Of a DNA stretch of 46,910 nt, positions 33,495 to 44,984 are shown in pieces. Numbering within the stretch: the first letter of the stretch is position 1; every line of letters begins with the position of its first letter. Below the pieces are notes generated by a model that worked only from the letters and a program-made list of their open reading frames with translations, did no database searches and was not told where the DNA came from. The stretch is from Euprymna scolopes (taxonomy: Eukaryota; Mollusca; Cephalopoda; Sepiida; Sepiolidae), in NCBI GenBank assembly GCA_024364805.1, contig CM044502.1, positions 116,790,976 through 116,837,885 on the forward strand, read 5' to 3'. A program made the translations under genes and the position numbers.

Positions 33495-33630
33495 GAGGTG
33501 TCTATTCCGAAAGCCGTTCTTACCATGGCAAGGTTAGAGGATATCTATTCCATACGATGTTCTTAACGTGAGATGGTTGGGGTGTCTATTCTGAAAGCCG
33601 TTTTTTATATTAGGATGTTGGGGATTGACC
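33495..33630 (+). repeat. tandem repeat, about 42 bp x 3
   Basis: The word tctattc recurs at 33501, 33544 and 33585 (periods 43 and 41), each time followed by a c.gaaagccgttctta-like segment. The first and third units are most alike. It lies 60 bases before the Helitron-type 3' end and may be inside that element. Confidence 0.75.
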
Positions 33631-33686
33631 ACTAACAACAATCGTAGTTTAATTTTCTACGAGAGGATGGGGGGGGGCTTGATTCC

Positions 33687-33718
33687 ACCGGGTAACGCCG
33701 GTTAACGAGTCTTACTAG
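33687..33718 (+). mobile_element. Helitron-type 3' terminus
   Basis: A GC hairpin (ACCGG, loop GTAACG, CCGGT at 33687-33702) is followed after 12 bases by CTAG and a T (33715-33719). Helitrons end in a short hairpin about 10-12 bases before CTRR and insert 5' of a T. The loop word gtaacgccgg resembles the common animal Helitron end with gggcaacgccggg. The 5' end (TC...) was not located, and no Rep/helicase sequence is present, so this would be a non-autonomous copy. Confidence 0.55.
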
Positions 33719-33896
33719 TATTATAATACAGTTTGTTTCTGTCAGTTTATTTGTGTGTTTGTTCACAATATACGTCATAGCAGGTGACGTAATAACAGTT
33801 GAAGTAATATATGCCGTCAGATCAGATTACGTAATATATAACGTATACTACTTCGACCTGTCAACGCCAGGTACATACCGCTAATATATATGTGTG

Positions 33897-33898
<2 letters not shown>

Positions 33899-33949
<51 letters not shown>

Positions 33950-33950
33950 G
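33899..33950. repeat. (TA)n microsatellite
   Basis: Uninterrupted TA array. Confidence 0.95.
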
Positions 33951-36634
33951 CACATAGCTAATGAAACATTTATCATAGAGCTTAATAAAAATAAATGCAC
34001 TATTTGATCTGCAAATGTCTTTCAATGTTTGTTTATTCACACGCCCCTGGCAAAAGATCGTCTATGAACAAGATTAATAACTGTATTATTTATTATCCTT
34101 ACCCACGAGAAATATAAGCGATTTAAAGGTGATAATATGCATATTATATTAATTCAATTGAAAAATATATCTAATTATATAAAATATAACAAAATTTCAA
34201 CATAATTCAAGAATGAGTTTTTTTTTAATTGATAGGTTACTGCTTATCAAGCTTTAGGGCTACACGTGGATAAAGGTTAAACAGATTGTGAGAAGATTCT
34301 GCCCATTTAGAAGCGTTCAGACGTAATATGACATGAACTGAGGACATATAATTTATTTGTGATAAGCTGTCTCTTGGCCTTCCTCTCTCACTTGTCAATG
34401 TACGAAGATCAAGAGTAATAATTTTTTTCTGTCTTCCATCAGTTTTGTTTCGAGTATGTTTGCTGTAGGTAGGAGAAAGAAGGTTAGTGAATGGAGTACA
34501 CCCGATGATAACACCTATTTGGAGAGAGAAAGCTAGAGCTTGGCACATTTAAAAGACTTATACCGGACCTTTCTGGCCCTTTGTGGAGATAAGTATGGCT
34601 GAAAAAAAATAGCGACTTCAAAGCACTTTATCAATCAGAGAAGATTTACTTAAAACTGTCAGTTGTTGACAAAATGTAAACACAGTCAGATCAATGTTGG
34701 CTGACACTGGCTTTTCAAGAGTTTAAAATTCAGAACAATCACTATAAATTTAATAAAAACGTATTTTCTCTCTTTCTTCCTGATAAAAGATTTATAATTT
34801 AGTTGGCAGTTGGACTCCATTTACAACAAAGTGAGATCCGATCTTTATCCGCGTCAGATGGGCAGTGCCGGTTCAATGTTTCGCGTTTTTTTTTAAATGC
34901 TCTTCCAATAATTAAAAGAAATATCAATTTTCATGATAATATGTGTTGTTCGCGTATTTAATACAGCGTTCAATTCCAACACCTAAGGTTCAATTTAAGA
35001 CAATTCTCTGAAGTAAATTGATTCTATCGAGAAAATCCTTCCAGTAATGACGCCGAACACCTCGAATAGAAGACCCACAAACACACATCATATCAAGTCC
35101 TTGATGTAAAGAGGACATCATATCGTTTTATTGTGTTTAACACCTGGGGAGTTGGTTATCTCGCGCAGGATATAAAATTCATTTCAGAAACGTCCACGCG
35201 TAACACATAAATTAAATCACTCTTCAAGGCAAGCAGTAGCAACATAGCAAAAACAGATGCGTACAGTCTCTTGATTGTTCGTTGTTTGCTTTTGAATCGT
35301 TGTTCTTAAACTCGCTCTTATTTTATTTTATTTTTTTTATTCACGGAAAACGATGACCTCAAAGATGAACCACCTTGCTTATCTTTACATTCTGCCTTAC
35401 TTGACAACACTCTCTCTGTAACCATAATCTGTAAATAAGTACTGGTTAACGTATACGCAATAGATAGCGGCAGTTTAATTTTTGGTTTATAGTATTTGAA
35501 CAAGTTTTACTAGTTACATATTTTGATTCAACATATCTTTTCAAGGAATCCCTCTCATCTGATTGGAATTGAAAGTTTGAACTGGTTTTCTAATAACAAA
35601 AGTCCGACTGAAAAGACATTAGTTAAGGAATGCTTTTACGGGATGAAAAAATCCAAGTTTAGATCCATTACGAACTTTTAAGATGAAGAATAGGTTTTCT
35701 TAGAGACTTGTATTAGGTGTTCGTTAATTCGGTGAGGAGGCATGTAGGGTTTCTGAAACTTTTCTTCGTAAGTTATATTTGGGAATTTGTTACAGATCAC
35801 GGAAACTCGGTCTTATAAAAATTATTTTTGCTTGATATTAAGAATTTCCGTTATCACTTACTTAATAGTTCCAACCCGTGCATATACGTGGAAAAGATAA
35901 AGGTCAGCAAATCAGCATTACGCAAATCAACTCGTTTGTCTATTTGATCGTTTGAGCGTGAGAAACTGACTTGTTATCGAAAGGTTAAATATAATGGCAT
36001 CTCATGTAGTGTAAGCGGCAATGAATAGTTGGGGCGTGGAATTGAATATATCTATTAGTTAAGACATAATGTGACGAGGCTCATCAAATATCTATTGATG
36101 GAATTATACAATGGAACAGCAACTGTTATAGGTATACATTTTTGTTATAAATAAAACACATAAAAAGTAGGAATAGGAAAAAGCATTACTTATCTTTTCT
36201 TAGAATAAATTGTAGATAGACATACCGTGATAAATATAACATATAAGCCTCAAGACTTTAATAGAAATTAGATAATAAATCTGACACAACGACGTGAAAA
36301 AATCTGAGGAGGTGTATTATCATACATACGCCGTAAATGCTGAAAATAATAGAAATAAGTTATGTTAATTACTCCAATAACTTACCAAGGGCCAGTCAAT
36401 GGTGAGGCTTTATCATATTGCTAACTGAAAGCAGTTGGATTCAATTGGTGAAAAAGGTAGAATTTTATTATTGAACATGAAAAGTATTTAGCAAGGAAGC
36501 AATTCCGTGGTTTTGTATTCTACTGCCTATTGAAATTCTTTTTTGGTTTTAGATGCCAATAATGAAAGTTAATTCCCTGTAATAATTTCAACAGGAAAGA
36601 AAATACAAACATTTGTTTAATTTACTGGCCATAA

Positions 36635-36636
<2 letters not shown>
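33951..36636. other. 2.7 kb without recognised features
   Basis: AT-rich. A 103-codon ORF on the minus strand at 34237-34548 has non-repetitive composition (includes TLTSERGRPRDSLSQINYMS) but no domain I know, no clear promoter and no splice support; I rate it about 0.15 as a real gene. Everything else is shorter. Confidence 0.5.
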
Positions 36637-36668
<32 letters not shown>

Positions 36669-36935
36669 NNNNNNNNNNNNNNNNNNNNNNNNNNNNNNNN
36701 NNNNNNNNNNNNNNNNNNNNNNNNNNNNNNNNNNNNNNNNNNNNNNNNNNNNNNNNNNNNNNNNNNNNNNNNNNNNNNNNNNNNNNNNNNNNNNNNNNNN
36801 NNNNNNNNNNNNNNNNNNNNNNNNNNNNNNNNNNNNNNNNNNNNNNNNNNNNNNNNNNNNNNNNNNNNNNNNNNNNNNNNNNNNNNNNNNNNNNNNNNNN
36901 NNNNNNNNNNTATATATATATATATATATATATAT
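36637..36935. repeat. (TA)n microsatellite with assembly gap
   Basis: TA arrays flank a run of 242 N (36669-36910), so the gap is almost certainly unresolved microsatellite. Confidence 0.95.
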
Positions 36936-37330
36936 AGCAATTTATAAATTTTTGTAAGATTAGACAAGTGCAAAGTTTATTTTAATGAACATAATTTTCC
37001 ATTAAGATAAATTCCCTTCAAGTTAGAATCGTAAAAGATTTTTCTTTAGGAATGTTATTTGTCAGTGCCGTTAATACCTGCCACGTCCTCAGGTAAATTA
37101 TTTGGATTAGAAGAAAGAAACACAGCACAGTTGTAAATGTCATAAAAAGGAAGAAAAGTGGAAAGATACGTCTGTTTTACAGTTTTATATTTCCTGAGTT
37201 CTGTGCTGGATTTGCTGTATGAAACCTCCACCTGGTGTTTAGATGACGGAGAGAACAAAACAGAACGGGAATTCACACGAGCAAAAGAGGAATGGCGTTT
37301 GTAAAATCGGATTTTGTATCGTTTAGTGAA
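36936..37330. other. no gene seen
   Basis: AT-rich spacer; the minus-strand ORF at 37055-37276 is unrecognised. Confidence 0.5.
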
Positions 37331-37379
37331 CCTCTAAAAAGAGGTAGTCTGTGATTGGTTGTTTTTCATCCAATCACAG
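37331..37379. other. two small perfect hairpins
   Basis: CCTCT-AAAA-AGAGG at 37331-37344, then CTGTGATTGG and CCAATCACAG (10-bp perfect stem, 11-base loop) at 37349-37379. The second stem contains a CCAAT box on each strand. Confidence 0.75.
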
Positions 37380-37450
37380 GACACCTAGTTATTGACTCCG
37401 TAATAATTTCAATAGGATTTCGAAGTTTAAATTCTAAACTCCGATACAGT

Positions 37451-37545
37451 GTATGCGCCGGTCATGTGTAAAAATATATAGGAAGTTCACTGTTTGAAAA
37501 GCACAGTAGACTTCCTATATATTTTCCCACATGGTCGGCGCATAC
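37451..37545. other. 95-nt hairpin with 43-bp arms, miRNA-precursor-like
   Basis: The left arm gtatgcgcc..tcatgtg..aaaatatataggaag..actgt pairs with the right arm acagt..cttcctatatatttt..cacatg..ggcgcatac around a loop of about 9 bases (ttgaaaagc). I count about three short internal mismatches over 43 positions. The length, loop and mismatch pattern suit a pre-miRNA or a palindromic MITE. No TIR/TSD signature is evident at its edges. Confidence 0.7.
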
Positions 37546-37589
37546 TTTATATTGCAATTTAAGTTTAATTTAAGGTAAAAGGTTTTATG

Positions 37590-38639
<1,050 letters not shown>

Positions 38640-39580
38640 ACTCATGTTCACCTCTAACATATCGCAAGTTGGACGTAAGTGGTTACTATTTGAGACTATG
38701 CATAGGAAATATTAACAAGATGTTGGATTACATTATATTTAAACGTCTGTACATCAGTACAGCCAGGGAAGCGGGTAGCAGGAAGGGAATTCCAAAGTCC
38801 AGCTATTGGATCGAAGGAACTATTAGAGTAGACAGCTTTCTAGCATTTACGGACCTCAAAAGTGAAGGGGTATGATTTTGTCGCTAAGCGTGTTTTCTGC
38901 GGATATGTTCGTTTAAGGGGTACTGGCAACAAGTTTATCAGAGCACATTCCATCAAAATACTTGTAAAACGGGCACAGAGATGCAACATTGCGGCAGTGA
39001 GACCGAGGTTGGAACATAGTTTACAACGTGGGACCTATTAAATTGAATACTCTTTTTAGACCTTATCCAAGAAGAAGAGACAAGTGATAGATACATCAGC
39101 CCAGGTGAGGCAACATTACTCCATGCATGGGCGAATGGTGGCCTTCTAGAGATATAGGATACTCTCTGGTGTGAGTTTTTTTCTAGCACGATAGAGGGAA
39201 CCCACCTTGTTTGCAGCAATTTTCACAATGTACCCAATGTATTTGTTCCAGTTCATATTGCCCGTGAATATTAAGCCGAGGAGTTTGAAGGAAGAATTTT
39301 CAGGTAGGGCGGTATTTATCATCGATATCGGTGGTTGGAGAGGCATCTTGTAATTGTTAAAAGAGAGCAGCTTAGTCTTACTAGCATTAATTGTTACCAG
39401 CCATTTACGGCACGATTCTACTACGGTGTGGATGTCATTTTATTACGGTTCTGCTATTGTCTTAGATTTGCGCACATCTGTTTTTCCCTCGTGCATGTTA
39501 TAGAGCGTTCTATCATCAGCAAATATACCAATCTCGGACACGAATCTGATTCTTATATATGTAAATAGAGAGAAAATTGG
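38640..39580 (-). mobile_element. Jockey/CR1-like LINE, longest 3' fragment (copy 3)
   Basis: Same family as copies 1 and 2, and the longest. On the minus strand it runs from an RT stretch that includes a degenerate FADD-like region and the terms CRKWLVTINASKTKL, MPLQPPISMINTALPENSSF and KLLGLIFTGNMNWNKYIGYI. It continues through VGSLYRARKKLTPESILYL and the ACMEW/WADVSIT-type block to the 3' UTR, with several frameshifts. The matches to copy 1 (ccatgcatgggcgaatggtg, cagcaattttcacaatg) are extensive. All three copies lie on the same strand. Confidence 0.85.
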
Positions 39581-39832
39581 GAATAAGCATACCTAGAAGT
39601 ATATGAAGGAAATGGTTTTAAAGATATGGAAAAAGATTTTCACTTCTTTCAATAAAAGTGTATAGAAAGGTATAGTAAGCTTTGAAGGGATACTCTATTG
39701 TTACATTTATGGTAGATGCTTAACTGATCTCCAATCCAGGGTTCCACCCTCTAAAACATTTTAACAAATACCCGTTTAGCTAAAACAACCATCAGCAATT
39801 ACCCTATTCCTTTATCCGTGTATAAATCTAAA
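39581..39832. other. no gene seen
   Basis: Spacer between LINE copy 3 and the dispersed repeat at 39833. Confidence 0.5.
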
Positions 39833-40012
39833 CGTAAATTCCTTGAGCAAAGTTTCTTTCCCATAACTGCGCGCACGTTGAACAAGATACCGTGGAGTTA
39901 TTCCTGGCTGGCAATAACTTGCTCGTTTTCAAGTCCAATGTGAATAAGGTTTTGTTGACCCGTCCTCTTAATTTACAAAACTCTACATACGTTCCACCGT
40001 TACTGATCATCA
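39833..40012 (+). repeat. dispersed repeat, copy 2 (partner at 14030)
   Basis: Diverged copy of 14030-14190, sharing aaattcc, gagcaaagtttctttcc, ataactgc and the segment ending in ctggctg, in the same order and orientation. Confidence 0.5.
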
Positions 40013-40263
40013 TTTATCTTTTATATTGCATGAACATCAAAGGCATAACGAAAAAAAAAACAGAAAACATAGAGAAGTTATGAACAAATTAGGCCAAACG
40101 TAATAAGGAAAGGTCTGATATGAAAGAAAATCGAGAAACCTTTTTAAACGAAAGATGAAATTAAAGAAATGTTAAGACAATGACAGAAAAATAGGCATGA
40201 ATACGCAAGAAAGATAAACAATACTTTTAATATGTATACTTAATACTTAATTTAATAGTTTTA

Positions 40264-40265
<2 letters not shown>
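40013..40265. other. A-rich spacer
   Basis: A-rich, without recognised features. Confidence 0.5.
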
Positions 40266-40320
<55 letters not shown>

Positions 40321-40360
40321 GATGGGTGAATGGATAAATAGATAGATAGATAGATAGAAA
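40266..40360. repeat. (TA)n and (TAGA)n microsatellite
   Basis: TA array to 40317, then ATAGATAGATAG units at about 40337-40360. Confidence 0.9.
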
Positions 40361-40474
40361 AAGAAAATAGATGAGAAGAATAACAGAGAGTGCGAAAAAA
40401 TTCGAGAAAAAGGAAAAATACTCTGAGTGCAAATCTAAAAGAAAGATTTATATATATATATGTGTGTATATTGT

Positions 40475-40659
40475 CGTTGCTAGAGATAAATGATTGATAA
40501 ACGGCTGTTGCGATAATGCCAAGTTTGCAAATGTTTTCATCAGAAAAGGTGGAAGTTAATGGAAATCTGGGAAGACTTCTTGTGAACAAGACTACAGGAA
40601 GCACCACCGGTTTTTATCAGCAAATAATTTCTGATGATGACTTTTAGTGATTACAAATA
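40475..40659 (+). mobile_element. R4/Dong-like LINE, 3' UTR only (copy 1)
   Basis: Shares order and words with the 3' UTR of the larger copy (42570-42742): ctgttgc, gaaa(a)ggtgga, aaatctggg, tgatgatg and the terminal ttttagtgatta. Like that copy, it ends directly in an AAT array. Confidence 0.75.
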
Positions 40660-40661
40660 AC

Positions 40662-40715
<54 letters not shown>
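40660..40715 (+). repeat. (AAT)n array between the two LINE copies
   Basis: About 18 AAT units. It is both the tail of copy 1 and the left boundary of copy 2. Confidence 0.95.
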
Positions 40716-40716
<1 letters not shown>

Positions 40717-42739
40717 TGTTCAATAAAAAAATGAAAGTAATTGTCCACGGCAACTATAACAATTTAATACTCTCTTAACAATCGTGGACTACTTACCAAA
40801 AAAAAAAACAGAATATATATCGAAAAGGAAAAAGAGCAATATATGACCTACTATACATACTCATGATGCCTCTTGACAACATACTAAGGAAATACCCAGC
40901 CGAATATATAAATTTGCTATTAGAGACGAACAAATGAACCACCTAATGCGTGAAATTTTTCGCAGGAAATAAATAGGAATTATAGAAACTATTAAACACA
41001 ACTAGAATCTCCAACCAGGACATGCAAATAGAATTCGGAATGGAAAATGCGCAATGCTGATTATAAGTGAAAAACTGAAGGCGAAGAGAGATATGGAACT
41101 AACCAAACCAATGAGGAGATGAGGACACTGTGCGAATATGAAAACTATGAATATTTGAAGGTTCTGGAAGTAGATAACATCAAAGAAACAAAAATGAAAT
41201 AGGAAATTGGAAAGACATATCTCAGATTAAGAAGAAAACGCCTCGAAACTAACTTATATAGTAGGAACTTAATTTTGGCACGATCACAAATAAGACACGC
41301 TGAATCTTTCATAGGCTAAACCAAAGAAGAACTGTAACATCTCAACCAGAAGTCCAGGAAGCTTATGACTATGCACAATGCATTAAATCCAAAGGATGAT
41401 ACTGACCAACTCTATGTAAAGAGGCAATATGGTTAGTATAGAAAGCTGTATGAACGACACGAAAAATTAATTAGAATAATGCATAACGCAGAGCACGGAA
41501 AGGTAAATCACTGAAATAAAATACACTGAAAAAAAGGAATAAAGAGACAAGGGATAAGACGAGAAATAAAGTAATAGGAAGAACAACAAAAACATAGATG
41601 TTTTATAAAGATGACACAAAATGAGACTCGGGAAAACACTTAGACATGGCTTCAAAAAGGACACCTAAGCATAGAAACGGAATGACTAATAATAGACGCA
41701 CAAAATAACATATCAGAGTAATAATCGACAAAACACATGAAAACAGAAAACGTAGACTATGAACAAAGAGACGAAACAATAAACCACATAATAAGTGAAT
41801 GCAGCAAACTAACCTAAATAAAACAGGAATAAAGTGGGAAAGGCAGTACATTAGAATCTGTGCAAACGACTGCATCTTTAACACTCATACAAATGGTACA
41901 AGCACAAAGTAGCAGTAGTAATTGAAAACGGAAGTCACAAAATCATGTAGGATTTGGATGTGAAACCTATCTAAGCAAGAAGGTCGGATGCCAGAATAAT
42001 TAACAAAAATAAGTCTTGACAGATTGTAAATTTTGTCGTTCCATCAAATCACATGGTGAATATCAAAGAGACGGAGAAGTGGGACAAATACAGAGAACTA
42101 GCAAGAGAGCTGAGAAGAATATGGAAGATGAAGAAAGTCAAAATAACACAAATAATAATAGGAGGAGCACTAGGAACAATACTGAAAACTTTGAAAAAAG
42201 AATTGGGGAGATGACTGGCAGTATACAACATATAACAATAATGAAAACGGCTGAAATATAAAAGGAACCCCTTGAATGCGAAGACATATGAGCTACAGAT
42301 GATATCCGTACAGATAGACACCGCTACAAAAGTGATACACAAAGCAATACCACATAACATCAACAAAATTAAAACCGCATAATTGTAAGTTACCCCCATA
42401 AAATGTCGGCATCAACTTGCACCACACAAAATAGTCGGAAAGTATTAAGGACGACGGAAAAACTGAGGAGAGCAAGGACTAGCCAGACATCCACAGGATG
42501 AATGCGAATATGACGGAGATTCGGGAGACGCTTATGGCATCTCAAATTTCAGGGTTACCAACGAGAAATCAATAGTAAAATGCTGTTGCAAAAACGCAAA
42601 TAATTTTCAAAAATTATCGAAAGAGGTGGAGAGTACTGAAAATCTGGGGAAACTTTTACCTCAGTCTCCAGGGAACACCATAGGTTGTTCCCATGGAGAA
42701 GTCTTTGATGATGTCCTGTATTAAAGCTTTTAGTGATTA

Positions 42740-42742
<3 letters not shown>
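40716..42742 (+). mobile_element. R4/Dong-like LINE, 5'-truncated (copy 2)
   Basis: Reading across frames gives the C-terminal half of an R2/R4-type LINE protein. The end of the RT reads YDLLYILMMPLDNILRKYPA, AIRDEQMNHLM and IEFGMENAQC. The thumb/connection follows with KTYLRLRRKRLETNLYSRNL, TKEELQHLNQKSRKL and MTMHNALNPKDDTDQLYVKR. A zinc-knuckle block (DYEQRDETINHIISECSKLT) comes next, then the end of the restriction-like endonuclease domain (KWDKYRELARELRRIWKMKK, VKITQIIIGGALGTILKT) and SRKVLRTTEKL. The RT YxDD box is not visible. It carries many stops and frameshifts. Dong of Bombyx inserts in TAA repeats, and this copy is bounded by AAT arrays at both ends. Confidence 0.85.

Positions 42743-42798
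<56 letters not shown>
42743..42798 (+). repeat. (AAT)n array after LINE copy 2
   Basis: About 18 AAT units, following ttttagtgatta. It ends 15 bases before the TA target of the DD37E transposon. Confidence 0.95.
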
Positions 42799-42799
<1 letters not shown>

Positions 42800-42813
42800 G
42801 ACACTTGTGTTTA

Positions 42814-42838
42814 CACTGCGTATCAAATTATTAACGAC
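42814..42838 (+). repeat. left outer DR / TIR
   Basis: cactgcgtatcaaattattaacgac, directly after a TA. Likely transposase binding site. Confidence 0.85.
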
Positions 42839-42995
42839 TTTACATTTTTTTTAATATTTAAGGAACGAGTGAATAAAAATCCATGAAACTTTGATAAAGT
42901 GCTTACAATACTATTCAGCTACTCCAGTCAGAAAATAAAAGTATTTAAAGCAGTATTAGCGAAACTATGCCAGAAGATAGGAATATCTGTTGATT

Positions 42996-43020
42996 TCAGT
43001 GTGTCAAGTTATTAACGAGC
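42996..43020 (+). repeat. left inner DR
   Basis: tcagtgtgtcaagttattaacgagc. The core is 181 bases from the core of the outer repeat. It lies beyond the transposase stop. Confidence 0.8.
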
Positions 43021-43053
43021 TTGAGAAAAAAAAAACAATATACCCATAACTTG

Positions 43054-43059
43054 TTTATT
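43054..43059 (-). promoter_or_regulatory. AATAAA after the transposase
   Basis: Minus-strand AATAAA 11 bases beyond the TGA of the transposase frame, inside the element; a plausible polyadenylation signal of the original gene. Confidence 0.4.
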
Positions 43060-43069
43060 GAAATAATGT

Positions 43070-44127
43070 TCAAACATTAAATGAACTAGGAAAAATGGTT
43101 AGAACACAATAACTACATACGTTGATATGCAATCCTTTTTTATGAATGACTTGTAAAAGACGTTGGTTCACAGAATTAGTCAAATTTATGATTTCGTCAA
43201 CAGTTATTCCTCGCAATATCTCTTGGAGAGCATCTAACGACTCATCTTTGCTCTTAAATTAGCGTCCACTTGCATAGGGGTGTCGGCTCATGATACTCTA
43301 AAGGTTCTCAATTGGGTTCAAATCTGTCGAATTCACAGGCCAATTCATCTTCTGTAGGCCAGAGAACCTCAGTTGTTGCAAATACTCTTTGCTTTTGTTT
43401 GCTGCATGCGAGGGAGCATTATCATGCATAAAAATAATAGTTCTTCTGAACGTCAACCTTTGCTTCTTCAGCCATGATCAAAGTGCTCCTTCAGAAAGAC
43501 TATGTAAGCAGCTGACGTCATTTTTACTCGTTCTGGGACTCTGCATAGGCCAACTAAAGTAACTCCGATAATCCCATCCCAAATCATCATGCCACCACCA
43601 CCTTGTTGGCGCCTTACACGCTGATGACGATGTTGTCCATCTAGGACCCATCCCTTGCTCCAGCTATCTGTGCCATCAAGAGTGATACGCACTTCATCCG
43701 CAAACAAAGCTTTGGAAAATTCCGTTGTCATGTTGTCTTCTGTCCATTTCAATCGGTTCTGTATGTGATGTTGCTTTAATGGAGGCTTTGTCATAGGCTT
43801 AGCAGACTTTGCCACTTCTTTCAGAAGGCGGCATTGAGTACTTTTTGAGACATTCTTAAATCGGGCTTGGTCAAAGACTTCTCGACTTGTCTGCCCAGGT
43901 TTCTTAACAACTTCACGTTTAATTTGGGGCAGAGAACGGCGTGAAACAACTCTAGATTTACCTTTATGAGCCCCCTTACGTACCTTTGTAGGGTCTTTCA
44001 CAAAATTCTTCACAGTTTGATTGTACCTTCCTATCATTTTCGATAATTCGAGAGTAGTTTTACCTTTTGCTAGCTGTTCTGTAATAGTACTCTTTTCAGA
44101 ACTACTCAAACCACCTTTACGACTCAT
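43070..44127 (-). pseudogene. Tc1-type transposase, DD37E, a few breaks
   Basis: Start at MSRKGGLSSSEKSTITEQLA, chosen because family proteins begin near here and the inner DR lies just upstream; the longer frame from 44241 includes the terminal repeat. HTH parts are GKTTLELSKMIGRYNQTVKN and later GQTSREVFDQARFKNVSKST. Catalytic blocks are ALFADEVRITLDG (first Asp), MHDNAPSH (second) and STDLNPIEN (Glu), with 37 residues between the second and third residue, hence DD37E. A GGGGMMIWDGI block matches the usual glycine-rich loop (WGG is WDG here). One frameshift near 43470-43480 and two in-frame stops (after PIENL and after SGR) break it. The C-terminus NQRLLQVIHKKGLHI matches family ends, and a minus-strand AATAAA follows the stop. 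Confidence 0.9.
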
Positions 44128-44149
44128 TTTATTGACGAAACAAACTGCC

Positions 44150-44172
44150 TTGTTTATAATTTGACACACCTC
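44150..44172 (-). repeat. right inner DR
   Basis: ttgtttataatttgacacacctc, the complement of the left inner DR with a few changes, just upstream of the transposase start at 44127. Core offset to the outer repeat is 181 bases, the same as on the left. Confidence 0.8.
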
Positions 44173-44330
44173 AAATACTGTGATTTCAGCAATTACGATG
44201 GCAAGTTGTTTACATTGCGCGGAACAGTACAAAAATTTCACAGTACGCGCAGCTCAGCATAGCCAACGTTTCTGAAGCTTTTGATACGAAACTATCGGTA
44301 AGTTTCTGAAACTGGTAAAGAAATGTTATC

Positions 44331-44354
44331 TCGTTAATAATTTGACAGGCAGTG
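44331..44354 (-). repeat. right outer DR / TIR
   Basis: tcgttaataatttgacaggcagtg, followed by TA. Confidence 0.85.
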
Positions 44355-44356
44355 TA

Positions 44357-44984
44357 TACTGAATTTAACAGTACAAAATATTTCATTTTATTTTTATATT
44401 TTCTCTTCTACATAATTTCTTTTTAATATAACAAGTTAGAGTTGAGATATTTATTTATAAACATAAATTGTAAACACGATGTAAATTACGAATTTTGAAA
44501 CATTGTATCAATTATTGAAAATGGCAATTTATTTCAGAAATCAACTCTCACTTTAGACGGTTAGCTCTAACAAAATATGTACATATATATTCCTAATTAT
44601 TTTATATTTCTATTTAATAAAATCCAATTGTTGATTTTAAAAATTAAAAGAATTACGCTTAAATGTTTCAATTTATAAATCAACATTTAACTGTTGAATT
44701 CAGTGTAAACACATGCGCGTTTTTGTAAACACATGCGTAGTAGTTGTCGTTATTATTATTATTATTATTATTATTACTGACATTAGCATAAGCTTCATCA
44801 TCAGTGTATCTTTTCAAAATTCCAATACATCAATCAAGTACTTTTGCTTGAATCGAATTTAATCAATAAAATTCGTATTTCGACGAAGATTTTAAATGTT
44901 TTATTTTAAAATAATTGTTTGTTCATTAAAATGCTTTTAAACGATTATTTGTACATTTAATACCGGAGGTTTAAATCTAATAAT
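44357..44984. other. no gene seen; (TTA)n at about 44748-44776
   Basis: AT-rich spacer with a TTA array, the reverse orientation of the AAT arrays near the R4-like LINEs. No LINE body is recognised next to it. Confidence 0.55.

Larger units (their letters stand above)
42814..44354 (-). mobile_element. Tc1-type DD37E transposon with IR/DR ends, near complete
   Basis: The outer ends are inverted repeats: cactgcgtatcaaattattaacga on the left (42814) and its counterpart tcgttaataatttgacaggcagtg on the right (ending 44354), flanked by TA on both sides (42812-42813, 44355-44356). A second copy of the core tcaaattattaacga lies 181 bases inside each end: 42823 and 43004 on the left, 44331 and 44150 on the right. 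The sequence between outer and inner repeats is not shared between ends. This is the IR/DR architecture known from Sleeping Beauty-type Tc1 elements. Size is 1541 bp and it contains one transposase gene on the minus strand. Confidence 0.9.

Noticed and set aside
34237-34548. 103-codon minus-strand ORF as a gene
   Set aside because: Composition is not repetitive, but there is no known domain, promoter or splice support. ORFs of this length are expected by chance on 47 kb.
36613-36973. ORFs of 100-118 codons around 36.7 kb
   Set aside because: Translations of TA repeats and N; not genes.
42049-42399. 116-codon minus-strand ORF with membrane-like composition, and similar ones at 41467-41884
   Set aside because: Antisense shadows of the A-rich R4-like LINE coding strand, which gives Phe/Leu/Ser/Cys-rich translations.
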